Shown: positions 1 through 9,053 of the stretch, piece by piece
Position numbering within the stretch: the first letter of the stretch is position 1
Layout of the letters: every line of letters begins with the position of its first letter
Source of the DNA: Argyresthia goedartella
Lineage: Eukaryota > Arthropoda > Insecta > Lepidoptera > Argyresthiidae
Reading direction: 5' to 3'
Assembly: GCA_949825045.1 (NCBI GenBank)
Contig: OX463812.1
Location: 6,432,661-6,496,660 of the forward strand
DNA length: 64,000 nucleotides
Made by a program: the position numbers and the translations under genes
The notes under the pieces: generated by a model
What the model was told of the DNA's origin: nothing
The model's database searches: none
The model's input: the letters and a program-made list of their open reading frames with translations, nothing else

Positions 1-174
1 ATGCCCGCTATCGCCATGCTAACCCGAACAGACAATAGCAGCCCTATTTCCGCGACAAATACGCAAATCGCAGGCAATTTCGGCGTTATTAATCCGCGGC
101 ACAAATAGCCGGAATAGCGACGATCAGCAGTCGCTGGGGCCCGATTCTGGTAAAATGGCGTCTCGATGATAGTG
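1..174. other. Unassigned left edge
   Basis: No open frame or repeat that I can place. The sequence is moderately GC-rich and ends at a T-run (175-182) that looks like the poly(A) end of the minus-strand retroelement fragment to its right. Confidence 0.3.
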
Positions 175-830
175 TTTTTTTTCCTTTTATTCAGGAAACA
201 TACAGTTATCTCTTGTTTGTGATACAAATTATAAAGCTAAACTACCTATATATACAACACTAAATGAAAGTGAAAAACAAAAATATACAACTAAACTAAA
301 TAAAAAATGTCCTTTCGGTCGCTACCGTCGCGAGGCAGGGTGCTCAACATGCTGGCACCGTTACCTCGCCTGTATAGCCAGACTAATCCGCTGGGCGAGG
401 TAGGTGCCAGCCCTGGGATCGCCCGACTCATCGACGAGTCTTTTGGAGATCTCCTTAAAGACTCGTCGAGCGTCGGGTGCCCACGGCCCGAGGGTCTCCA
501 CGCCGAACGGCACAAACATGCAGTCCTCGCTGAGGCCTGCATATTTGCGCCGTTTGAGACCCTCCGCAGTCTGGGCCGCCGCGCCGGCTCCTAAGTAGGT
601 CGCCGAAAGGTGGGACGGTGCTAATGTATCAACTCAGGTTGCGTCCCACACCAAAGACGAGAGTCATTCCGTCTGGTCTCTTGCCGTCGTCGCGGGCAAT
701 ACCCGACGGCTCTAGGACCGAGGGTACACCCGCGCTGGACAAAACCTGGCGGATGATGTCGTTCAGGGCACCATGTCTAGGGAATCGGCCGGCGCTGGAC
801 TTGCACGACAGGCCGTGGTGTCCTTGGTGG
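175..830 (-). pseudogene. Broken C-terminal fragment of a retroelement ORF
   Basis: Read on the minus strand, the three frames together give a domain I recognise from many invertebrate RT-linked ORFs. It starts near 825 with [15 protein letters not shown], continues with [19 protein letters not shown], then WDAT, then GAGAAAQTAEGLKRRKYAGL, and ends with YLAQRISLAIQ and a GN-A-S-LSTLP motif near 300. It is dead: the frame is lost near 640, a TGA follows WDAT near 623, and a one-base shift lies near 395 before the last motif. The 3' end has a short AT-rich UTR and an A-tail (T-run 175-182 on the plus strand). The upstream RT part is missing, so this looks like a 5'-truncated LINE copy. The exact clade is not certain. 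Confidence 0.6.
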
Positions 831-1240
831 TTATCACTTAATGTATAAACACACTTAAATGTACTTAAAAACATATGTACCTTAAAATGAACTTCAGGTA
901 TTATTGTACATTTCGAGCTTTCGTCAAATCAGTACACGCATTTAGAATTGTTTCTGATCAGTTTTCTTTAAACATTCATATCATGTTGTATTAATGGCAG
1001 ACCATTTTAGGTATAAGTAGTTGCACGAAACTCTAGCGCTGACCTTGGCAGTGCGTCTCTTTCGCGTTCATTATTTCAATATTTCCCTCTCTCTCATTTA
1101 GACAAGGCACTTCTATTGAGGCTGATTTCTAACATAAAAAAGGTCAAGTGCGAGTTGGACACACACATTAGTAACTGGCGTCATCATATAGTGGCATAGG
1201 GTTCAAATGGGGCCCCATAACGGGATCCAGGTATTCTTTC
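831..1240. other. AT-rich stretch without a gene; SINE head fragment
   Basis: No coding signal. At about 1136-1160 a short A-run is followed by GGTCAAGTGCGAGTTGGAC, which matches the head of the SINE-like family found elsewhere in the window (plus orientation). The body after it is not recognisable. Confidence 0.4.
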
Positions 1241-1248
1241 GTTTTTAA

Positions 1249-1260
1249 GGTGTCGTACCC
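1249..1260. repeat. Left target-site duplication of the Jockey insertion
   Basis: GGTGTCGTACCC here matches GGTGTCGTAGCC at 12101-12112 with one mismatch. The flank at 1241-1248 (GTTTTTAA) is the expected poly-A side of a minus-strand SINE-like tail, and 12113 onward is the rest of that SINE. The two copies therefore bracket an insertion into the SINE. Confidence 0.65.
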
Positions 1261-1520
1261 GTGTGGTCTGCGGAGTGTGTTCTCGCGCGGAGCGCGAGGA
1301 CCACTACGGTTGCGGGGTCGAGGACTTATGGTTGCCTCATGCCCGCGGCGTCAACTCGGGGGGTAACGTCCCCCCCGGTCTTGGGTGGCCCCTACTTGTC
1401 AGGGGCCTCGCGTGGTCTTCGTTGCGCTGTGCTTTCGCCGTCTATTGGCATACACTGGCGACAACGGTGCGGGAGTTTCTTCTTCTCCACTGTGCCGTGC
1501 TTTCGCCCTCTTCTGCGGGC

Positions 1521-4226
1521 TTACACTGGCGACAGTGGGATGAGCAGCAACTCTCTTGGGAGTGGTCTGCCTTCAGGCGGACGTGCGTGGTGCGGAGCAA
1601 TGTCATGGAGATGTGCGTGGCGGCTGTTGTCGGCGCAGTCGTACATGCGCCGTGCGAGCCGCGCGACGAATTTCTCCACGGTGGGCATCCGGGTATCTCT
1701 CATGATGGTGGTGTTGCGCACGTACCGCCCGGCTCCTGTGATCACCCGCAGGGAGATGTTCTGGAACCGCTGCAGCCGTGCCTTCTGGGTCTTCGACAGC
1801 AGGGCGTACCATGCTGGAGCCGCGTAGGTGAGCCGCGAGCGCACATAGGCCTTGTACACCCGCAGCTTGGCTCTCAGAGGCAGGCTGGACGACAGGACAG
1901 GCCGGAGCATTGCCCGCGCGGCTTTGGCCCGGTTGATGCAGTGTTGCACCATCGGGACCATGCGCAGCGAGCAGTCGATGTTGCAACCGAGGTATTTCAC
2001 CGTCGATTGCCACTCGATGTCCCGGCCCCTCAGCTGTAGCGGGGTCGGACGGCGGGAGCGGGTGGTCAACAGGGCTGTTGTCTTCCCGACGTTCACCGCG
2101 GTCCGCCACTTGTCCAGCCAGGGCGGCAGCAGGTCCAGGAGTCGCTGCATCTTCCTGCAGGCGAGCTCAATTTTGCGCGACGACGCGAAGTAGGCGCTGT
2201 CGTCGGCATAGAGGGCGAGCACAACGTCTTCCACCCCCTCCTCGAGATGGCCCTCGAGTGTGGGGATGTCGTTGGTGTAGAGCGCGTAGAGCACCGGCGA
2301 AAGGCAGCTGCCTTGCGGGACTCCCGCGCTGATGGTCTTCGTCTGGGAGTGTGCATTCTCGACCGAGACGAAGAACCGCCGGTCTTCCAGGAAGGAGGCC
2401 ACGATCTGCCCGATCATTGGGGGCACACCTGCGTCCAGGAGCTTGAAGAGGAGCCCCTCGTGCCACACTCGGTCAAAGGCCTTCTCGATGTCGAGAAAGA
2501 CCCCGACGGTGTATCGGCCCCTGTTCAGCTCCGACGCCAGGTAGTGTAGGACTCTCGCCAACTGGAGCGTCGTGCTGTGGCTGTCACGGAAGCCATGTTG
2601 CTCTGCCCTCAGCTGGATGTGGGGCAGGATTCTCCGTAACAGCAGGCGCTCAAACAGCTTGGCGATATGAGGCAGCAGGGTGATCGGGCGGTAGCCTCCC
2701 GGGTGTCTTCTGTCTTTCCCCGGCTTGGGGATGACGATCACCTTGCCCTCCTTCCAGAGGGCGGGGAAGTGTCCGGTGCGCAGGATGCCGTTGAACAGCC
2801 GCGTCAGCGAGACGACGGCTCTCCTTGGCAGCTGTACTAGGGCCCCCGCGACGACTCCGTCCGGGCCCGGGGCCTTCCGCTGGTTCAGCTTCAGGGCCAC
2901 CTTCCGGACTTCGCGGGGCGACATGAAGTAGTCGCCGGCGAGGGGAGGCGCGGGGGCCGCCAGGAAGCGCTCTACGCGCTCCACAACAGCGGCGTTGTGC
3001 TCGTAGTCGGCGATGGGGTTGGGCTGGAACTGCCCAGCGAAGTGGTCTGCCAGGATGGCGGCTCGATCTCGTGCGGCGTAGCGGCGCCTGCCCGTGTGAT
3101 CAAACATGGGGCAGACCGGCTCGGGAGTTGACGTCAGGCTGCGGTTCAGGCGGTGAAGGGCGGTGTCATCTTGGGAGGCCTGGTCAATGGTGTGTTCCCA
3201 GGACTGTCCCCTCAGCTCGATGATGCCCGCGCGCAGTTCTTCTCCGAGCCGGTTGATCTCCGCCTTGATCACGGGGCAGCGCGTGTGGTGCCAGGTTCGA
3301 CGAAGACGGCGCTTGAGGTCCAACTTCTTGCGGAGGTGTGGAGGGAGCCTCTCCTTCCGCAAGACCGGCGGTGGCTTGGTGGTGGTGGCTGCGGCTTGAG
3401 CGGTGGTGATGGCTGTGGTGATAGCCACTGCCGCGGCTTCTACCTCTTCCTTGGTAGAAACACCGCCGGGGAGCTGCGTTGTGTTCAACTCCAGCTGGTA
3501 TTTGTGCCAGTCCGTCTTCGTTCTTGGACGCGGTGCCGACGTGAGATCGGCCTCCACCCCGAGGACCAGCAAGATAGGCAGGTGGGGGGTGTCGATGTCG
3601 TACAGCTCCCCGATGGCTATGGGGAACTGTACGTTCTTGACCAGGGCGACGTCTAGTACATCCGGGCGATGCATGGGGTTCGTCGGGTAGTGTGTCGGGG
3701 CCCCCGGGCTGAGAACTTCGTAGTTGGAGTTCTCAGCATCTTCCTGTAGGGCCCTTCCGGCGGGGTTGATGCTGTGGGACCCCCACTGGTGGTGCTTGGC
3801 GTTGAGATCGCCTGCGACCAGTGTGGGGGTCGCTCCTTCCATCATCGTTCGGATGTCTTCCGGGTGGAAATGGTGGACGTCGCCGGGAGGCTTGTAGGCT
3901 GCGAAGACTTTGAGCTCCGTGTCGGCCGTCTTCAGACGGACGCCTATGGACCGTGTCGTCTTGAAGGCGGGCAGCTCCAACTCTTCGTGGACGAGGTCCC
4001 GTCTCACGAGGACCGCCGTGCCTCTGTACGGCACGTTTCTCGGAGATAACTCGTCGCGGCGGTACACGAAGAAGTTGGGCAGTCGGAGCTCTCGGCTGGG
4101 GTGCAGCTTCGTCTCGCACAGAAGTACGACATGCACATCATGCTCCTGCACGAGTAGCCTCAGGTCTATAGTCTTGTTGGTGATCCCGTCCGGGTTCCAG
4201 TACACAAGCCTTAGGTCTTTAGGCAT
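1521..4226 (-). CDS. LINE ORF2: endonuclease and reverse transcriptase (901 aa)
   Basis: It nicks target DNA and copies the element RNA at the nick (target-primed reverse transcription). The N-terminal 220 residues form an APE-type endonuclease: WNPDGI near residue 10, catalytic E38 in LLCETKL, GDLNAKHHQWGS, and the late TPHLPILL block, which replaces the usual SDHLP. The RT follows with RPITLLPHIAKLFE, the LDIEKAFDRVWHEGL motif, AGVPQGSCLSP and YADD at residues 673-676. The C-terminal region has no RNase H. The length is normal for the Jockey clade and the frame is open throughout. The ATG at 4224-4226 lies 8 bp inside the end of ORF1, so translation probably depends on reinitiation or coupling. 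All key residues appear intact, so the copy may be functional apart from the hAT insertion upstream. Confidence 0.9.
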   Translation of the reverse strand: MPKDLRLVYWNPDGITNKTIDLRLLVQEHDVHVVLLCETKLHPSRELRLPNFFVYRRDELSPRNVPYRGTAVLVRRDLVHEELELPAFKTTRSIGVRLKTADTELKVFAAYKPPGDVHHFHPEDIRTMMEGATPTLVAGDLNAKHHQWGSHSINPAGRALQEDAENSNYEVLSPGAPTHYPTNPMHRPDVLDVALVKNVQFPIAIGELYDIDTPHLPILLVLGVEADLTSAPRPRTKTDWHKYQLELNTTQLPGGVSTKEEVEAAAVAITTAITTAQAAATTTKPPPVLRKERLPPHLRKKLDLKRRLRRTWHHTRCPVIKAEINRLGEELRAGIIELRGQSWEHTIDQASQDDTALHRLNRSLTSTPEPVCPMFDHTGRRRYAARDRAAILADHFAGQFQPNPIADYEHNAAVVERVERFLAAPAPPLAGDYFMSPREVRKVALKLNQRKAPGPDGVVAGALVQLPRRAVVSLTRLFNGILRTGHFPALWKEGKVIVIPKPGKDRRHPGGYRPITLLPHIAKLFERLLLRRILPHIQLRAEQHGFRDSHSTTLQLARVLHYLASELNRGRYTVGVFLDIEKAFDRVWHEGLLFKLLDAGVPPMIGQIVASFLEDRRFFVSVENAHSQTKTISAGVPQGSCLSPVLYALYTNDIPTLEGHLEEGVEDVVLALYADDSAYFASSRKIELACRKMQRLLDLLPPWLDKWRTAVNVGKTTALLTTRSRRPTPLQLRGRDIEWQSTVKYLGCNIDCSLRMVPMVQHCINRAKAARAMLRPVLSSSLPLRAKLRVYKAYVRSRLTYAAPAWYALLSKTQKARLQRFQNISLRVITGAGRYVRNTTIMRDTRMPTVEKFVARLARRMYDCADNSRHAHLHDIAPHHARPPEGRPLPRELLLIPLSPV

Positions 4227-6303
4227 TGTGTCCGGACGAGATTGTGGCCTTCAGTGTCGATAACCCCCGCAGCAGGGGCAGCAACGGATCGCGTCTATCC
4301 ACGATCGCCTGTATGGCCGCGCTGATAAGGTCGATGGCGTCGAGCAGCGCGGCCATGAGTGGAGCCTCCTGGCGCTCCGTGGATAGGGCTGCGGGTGCTG
4401 CCGGCTCCCGTGGGCGGGGGCGGGCTGGCAGTGGGGGGCGGCTCGCAGGTTGGGCGGGCTCAAGTGGCGGCTCGGCGGCGGGCTCTTCAGACGCCTTCTT
4501 TTTGTTCCGGCGCTTCTTGCCCCGCTTCCTACGGGGTTTCGCCTCTTCGCCTCGGGTGGTGGGCGGGTTGGCCGGCGTTCTGATGGTGGCGCCCTTGGTC
4601 TCGCCCGGCTGGGCAAGGCGGGGGCGCTTTATCGGCGGCGATGTTGGTGACCCCGGCGGCTCCACATCTGGGTGTGTGGAGGGGCCGGGGCGGGCCTCGG
4701 GTTCAGTGGCGGCATGGGTCGCATGTTGAGGGGCCGTGCGGGCCGCGGGTTGGGCAGCCGTGCGGGCCGTGGGTTGGGCAGCCGGGCGGGCCGCGGGTTG
4801 GGCAGCCGGACGGGCCGTTGGGCGCGCGGTCTTCTTGGGGCGCTGTTGTTGGGGCGGCAGTGGCGGCGCGATAGTGATGCCGCGCTTGCGTGCCTCCTCC
4901 TTCAGCGCCTTGCATCGTCGGCTGTTGGCCGGGTGGCCTTGGCCGCAGTTTGCGCAGGTGGCGGCCTCTGACTTTGGCCGCTGACAGTCGGTAGCTGCGT
5001 GCCCTTCTCCACATCGCACGCAGCGTACAGGGCGGCGACAGTTGGTCGAGGAGTGGCCGAACGACTGGCATCGATGGCACTGCGAGGGCCCCTTTGGGCC
5101 GCGCCATCCCTCAATGGTGATGCCCGGCATGCAGAGCAGCTCCTTCACCCTGTAGAGCCTCTCGATGCTGCCGGGAGTCTGCTTCTCCGCCAGTAGGGCG
5201 AAGAAAAGGCAGCCGGCGCGGCCCATCCGGCCGGGGATTTGGCGGACGTGCTGCGTCGGGAAGCCTACGCTAGCCAGCGCTGCGGCGACCTCTTCGGGCA
5301 GGGTGGTTGCCGGGAGCCCTCGGATAGCAATCTTGAAGGGGCGGTCCGCGTCCAGAGAGTAACAAAACCATGAGATGGTCTTGTCGGTGCGGGCCGCCTC
5401 GTCCAGATACCGGACGATTTGCCGGTATTCTTCCGGGCTCTGCGGCGTAAAGCGGACCCCCTTTCCAAAGGGTCGCGCGTTGGGGGCATGGCCTAGGGCT
5501 TCCTTCAGCCGGGCAAAGTGTGTAGCCCAGGCCGGCAGGTTCTCCACGACGATTGGCGGGTGGTTCCTCTTCGGCTTAGGCTCTGTTGTGGCGGTCGCTG
5601 GCGGTGTGGTGGGTCGCGGCGATTTGGGCTTCGGCGGCTGCGACAGGGCCGCGGCGTAAGAAACCCCGCTTGGGGGCGTGGTCTGCGGTATCTCGACCAT
5701 CTCGGCTTCTTCCGTCGAGTCCGGCTTCGGTGTGTCAGCGGTTGGTGCGACGGGGGGCGTGGCCAACGCTGGCTCCGCCCACTCACTGCTAATACTGGGG
5801 TCGCGTGACTCTGTCTGCGCAGACCCCTGTAGCACCCGTATGAGCGGGTTTGGGGGCCTCGGGACGGCCCCCGGTGCGTTCCCCAGGTTGAGGTTGGGGA
5901 ACTTCGTCGGCAGCGTCGGCCGCACCGGGCTTTTCTTCATCGCCGGCGGTGGTGGCGGCGATAAGGAGGCGAGCAGGGCGGTTGCCGCGGCTCTGCGGGC
6001 TGCATCTTCATTCGCCGGCACCTCGGCCGGGAATTCAGTTGGTGAGTCGGGGGAGGGGCGGAAGAACTCTTCCCTGCCCCCCTCGTGCGTCGGTGTGCCC
6101 GTGATGGGGCTGGAGGCGGCGCCGTGTTGTCCACGGGTGAGCAGGTTGCCGGCGAGGTCGAACGTCTCGCCGGTAAATATGTCGCGCTTCACGACTTGTA
6201 TTACACGGCGCCGACGTCGGTCGATTTGGATCCGCACATCAGGCGGATCCGGCTCGTCGGGGGGCGGGGGGGGTGGTTCCTCCGGCTTACGGCTTCTCTT
6301 CAT
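4219..6303 (-). CDS. LINE ORF1: gag-like RNA-binding protein with three zinc knuckles (694 aa)
   Basis: Nucleic-acid-binding chaperone of the LINE particle. I start it at the ATG at 6303 (MKRSRKPEE). The frame is open to 6333, but only a GTG lies there. The N-terminal half is rich in proline, serine and charged residues. A conserved gag domain follows, with the IRGLPATTLPEEVAAAL and PGRMGRAGCLFFALL stretches typical of Jockey-type ORF1. Next come three CCHC-type knuckles at about residues 405-460: CHRCQSFGHSSTNC, CVRCGEGHAATDC and CANCGQGHPANSRRC (spacing altered in the last). Downstream is a low-complexity run of A/P/R/Q/T repeats (plus strand about 4700-4830), then a lysine/arginine block (KPRRKRGKKRRNKKK). 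It ends in TAA at 4219-4221, overlapping ORF2. Confidence 0.88.
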   Translation of the reverse strand: MKRSRKPEEPPPPPPDEPDPPDVRIQIDRRRRRVIQVVKRDIFTGETFDLAGNLLTRGQHGAASSPITGTPTHEGGREEFFRPSPDSPTEFPAEVPANEDAARRAAATALLASLSPPPPPAMKKSPVRPTLPTKFPNLNLGNAPGAVPRPPNPLIRVLQGSAQTESRDPSISSEWAEPALATPPVAPTADTPKPDSTEEAEMVEIPQTTPPSGVSYAAALSQPPKPKSPRPTTPPATATTEPKPKRNHPPIVVENLPAWATHFARLKEALGHAPNARPFGKGVRFTPQSPEEYRQIVRYLDEAARTDKTISWFCYSLDADRPFKIAIRGLPATTLPEEVAAALASVGFPTQHVRQIPGRMGRAGCLFFALLAEKQTPGSIERLYRVKELLCMPGITIEGWRGPKGPSQCHRCQSFGHSSTNCRRPVRCVRCGEGHAATDCQRPKSEAATCANCGQGHPANSRRCKALKEEARKRGITIAPPLPPQQQRPKKTARPTARPAAQPAARPAAQPTARTAAQPAARTAPQHATHAATEPEARPGPSTHPDVEPPGSPTSPPIKRPRLAQPGETKGATIRTPANPPTTRGEEAKPRRKRGKKRRNKKKASEEPAAEPPLEPAQPASRPPLPARPRPREPAAPAALSTERQEAPLMAALLDAIDLISAAIQAIVDRRDPLLPLLRGLSTLKATISSGHNA

Positions 6304-6705
6304 CGTTTCTTTTTTAAAAACGGGGTCTTCCACTTACTTCTCCGGAGTTATGCAGGCTCTGTGGTGCCGACTTAACGCGGTCTTCCTCCACCGGGTGAGA
6401 CCTCGAATAAATCCGAGGAGGCCCAGTGAAGTGCCGGCGAGCAGTCGATCAACACCACAGGTGCTGCGTAGGGTCAACTCCGGAGACGGGCGTGTTCTTC
6501 TCCTTCCTCCTCTCCGTTTGGGGTCGGTCCGTGGGTGGTGGTGGCGGCACCACGACGTGTCCTGCGCTTCTAGCTTTAGAAGCACGTAGGCAGCCGCGAT
6601 GCGATGACGTCACTGCGGGCGCAGTGAGCACACGACGGGCGGGGAGAAGAGCCGAAGAGAGAAGAGCGGGGGCGGCGAGTGTGTGAATCCGCACAACAAA
6701 CACCG

Positions 6706-6779
6706 AGTGGGTAGTTACTAAAAACTTATAGTTCTTGAAACTAGTGGGTAGTTACTAAAAACTTTTAGTTCTTGAAACT
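6706..6779 (-). promoter_or_regulatory. Two 37-bp tandem units in the LINE 5' region
   Basis: The unit beginning AGTGGGTAGTTACTAAAAAC occurs at 6706-6742 and again at 6743-6779 with one difference. It lies upstream of ORF1, just before the hAT insertion. Tandem 5' monomers often act as the internal promoter of LINEs; that role here is inference. Confidence 0.5.
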
Positions 6780-6803
6780 GCCGTCCTGACCGTGTGTCCG
6801 TGT

Positions 6804-6811
6804 GTGTGTCG
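6804..6811. repeat. 8-bp target-site duplication of the hAT element
   Basis: GTGTGTCG at 6804-6811 is repeated exactly at 12075-12082, directly outside the two terminal inverted repeats. Eight bases is the length generated by hAT transposases. The site is a GT-rich run inside the LINE 5' region. Confidence 0.93.
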
Positions 6812-7107
6812 TAGTGTTGCCGGATAATCGATTATCAATTAATCGATTAGTAGGTACCTAAATAATCTAACAAATCGATCTAGTATCGATTCTATCGATA
6901 TAATCGATTGAATCGATACTATCGATTCTTATGATTATACCAATAAAATCGATTATAATCGATTAATCGATTATAATTGCTGTTTCTGATAATTTAATCG
7001 ATTATATCGATAGTATCGATGGTCAGAAGCAAAACAATATAATCGATAAAATCGATACTATCGAGACAATCGATTAAATCGAGGTATCGGTTAAGATTAT
7101 ATTGTTA
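6812..7107 (+). repeat. Left long terminal inverted repeat of the hAT, ATCGAT-rich
   Basis: It mirrors 11767-12074 over its whole length. Shared blocks include AATCTAACAAATCGATC, GCTGTTTCTGATAAT and GGTATCGGTTAAGATTATAT. It is filled with ATCGAT and AATCGATT units, which may be subterminal transposase-binding sites (inference). Confidence 0.85.
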
Positions 7108-7394
7108 CGTTAATCAAGGGTAACCTAACCTATGCTAGCTAGTAAGCGCTTACAATAGACTTAACTGATTGTATCGAGGTATTGATGTGCTAAGTTACCA
7201 AAAGATAAAAGTACCTACATATTTTAAGCTACTAAACGCTACAATGTATAACCAGGGCAAGTTACTGCAACAACGAGAGTTGGCAAATAAAACAGGTAAA
7301 TAAATGCTTTTGAGACACTTCTAAATTATAAAGAAAAATATATTATTATGTGGACGGTCAATTATTGTAGGTATTGCTTTTCTTATTATTTCAG

Positions 7395-7836
7395 AAGTCC
7401 GCAAAAAACATATAATTGTCTATGAAACGGAGGAGCCAGAAACAAACATTAGTGATGACTTATTCTCACAGGGTGATAGAGAAACAACTGACCAAACCAA
7501 AGATATGTGTCACACAGTATCAACTCTACGCACAACGGGTTACACGAGGAAAACTTCATTGAAGTTACATACATGTACATCAAATTGTACTCATGCTGCC
7601 CAAAAAATATTTGACAGTGATGAAGATGAACCAATGAAAGATATGGGTACACAAACAGGGAGTAGTGGGACGTTTGGAAATGAAACAAAAAGTAATTTAA
7701 AAAATCTAATACCCATAACCATTTTGGTAACATTGTTGCCGAAGAGATTGAACATTTTCCATCTGCCAAAAAAATTAAAGTAATGACCGATATTTTGAAA
7801 GTTATTGCAAAATATCAAGAAACAGACGATGTATAA
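7395..7836 (+). pseudogene. BESS-like C-terminal exon carried inside the hAT (frameshifted)
   Basis: A TTATTTCAG acceptor (AG at 7393-7394) precedes an open frame that begins near VRKKHIIVYETEEPE and runs through an acidic, serine-rich linker (FDSDEDEP). In an A-run near 7700 the frame must shift by one base. After that it reads HFGNIVAEEIEHFPSAKKIK and then ILKVIAKYQ, ending in TAA at 7834-7836. That final segment resembles the BESS motif that closes many insect MADF-BESS proteins. It is on the opposite strand to the transposase. It may be a captured host last exon or the remains of a second element protein. No MADF domain is visible. Confidence 0.45.
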
Positions 7837-8029
7837 GAATTCTTAAAAAAAAAGTTTAATTAGACTTAAATGAGAATGATATTTTCTGTTATACAAAAGT
7901 ATTTTTTTAATTTTAATTTAAATATCATTTCATTTGCTGCGCTCGACTGTAATAAAAAAAATCTACTACTACAGAAAACATGTAACAGCAAGTCATAGGT
8001 AACCATTTTTTTTTCATGAAATTCTTTTT

Positions 8030-8402
8030 GGTGGAACGTCACGGTCTGGGCGGGAATTTTAAATTTTGGCTGTTTTCTCAACTTTGTGATAAAACCGTGT
8101 TACTGTTTATCCATTTGACTCAAGTCGCGCTAGTAAAACACTGTTACACGTCTAAATATGTATTAATATCTTAGATTAAAGCATTCAATTGTAAATAATT
8201 GTGTAAATTAATTTTAACACTAATTTCGACGATCGTGTAAAAATGATTGCTTTATTTTAGGATATTGATACATATTAAGACGTGTAACAGTGTATTACTA
8301 GCGCGATTTGAGTCAAATGGATAAACAGTATCACGGTTTAATCACAAAATTGAGAAAACAGCCAAAATTTAAAATTCCCGCCCAGACCGTGATGTTCCAC
8401 CT
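8030..8402. mobile_element. MITE with about 55-bp inverted termini, copy 1
   Basis: The left arm starts GTGGAACGTCACGGTCTGGG at 8031; the right arm ends with its near reverse complement at 8400. Arms include GGGCGGGAATTTTAAATTTT and GCTGTTTTCTCAACTTTGTGA. No ORF. The second copy is at 10441-10808. The flanks here do not show a clear target duplication. Confidence 0.8.
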
Positions 8403-8776
8403 CAAAATGGGATTTAAAGCGCAGCAAATTCATTTTACAGGGTGACTTTGAAATCGGGATGTAAAGATGCAATCAACCACAAATCAAGCTATTCACTTCC
8501 ACGGCTATTGACATATATTTATAAAAATAATTCGCTTTCTTCATGTTTAATTAACTTTAGTAACACTAGTAATGCTAAGGGAGTAAATAAGACTCTTCTT
8601 ATTTGAAAAGAAATTACCTACTTCTAAATTTTACTTACACCTACACATGTTGATTAAATAAGTTATAGTTATAAGTCTTCTGTATTATTATTTGTTTGAA
8701 TTGATGATAGAAAATATATATTTGTTGGTTGGAAAATATAAATGACGTGTAACTTAGGAATTCGATTATATTACAT

Positions 8777-8875
8777 ACTAGCTTTTGCCCGCGACGCCGT
8801 TCGCAGTATCAAGAAAAAAATAAAAAGCTTTCAGCTTTCTACGTCCAGTAGTTTCGGCTGGGTGATGATGATCAG
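8777..8875 (+). repeat. Short fragment of a common lepidopteran interspersed repeat
   Basis: The ACTAGCTTTTGCCCGCGAC stretch followed by TCTACGTCCAGTAGTTTCGG matches a sequence I associate with abundant LINE/SINE remnants in moth genomes. It lies between MITE copy 1 and the transposase stop codon. Confidence 0.5.
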
Positions 8876-9053
8876 TGGTATGTCGCTTTTATAGAAACCC
8901 AACAAGAACCAGTAGCAATTATCCAGTGATAAATTATTATGGGGTTTATTTGTGAGTGTATGTATAATATAGAAGATAGATATCGAGAACTTAAGGTATT
9001 TTTTCCTCTGATACAATTATATTTTCTTTCATTCTTTTATGCAAATATCTAAT

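Noticed and set aside
1241..1260. The Jockey LINE 3' end sharing its tail with the SINE-like family (SINE parasitising the LINE)
   Set aside because: The shared TACGACACC stretch recurs at 12101-12112 and the outer flanks rejoin into one SINE copy, so a target duplication explains it better.
4226..4984. Plus-strand ORFs opposite LINE ORF1 and ORF2
   Set aside because: Shadow frames of a GC-rich coding region; codon logic and domains are all on the minus strand.
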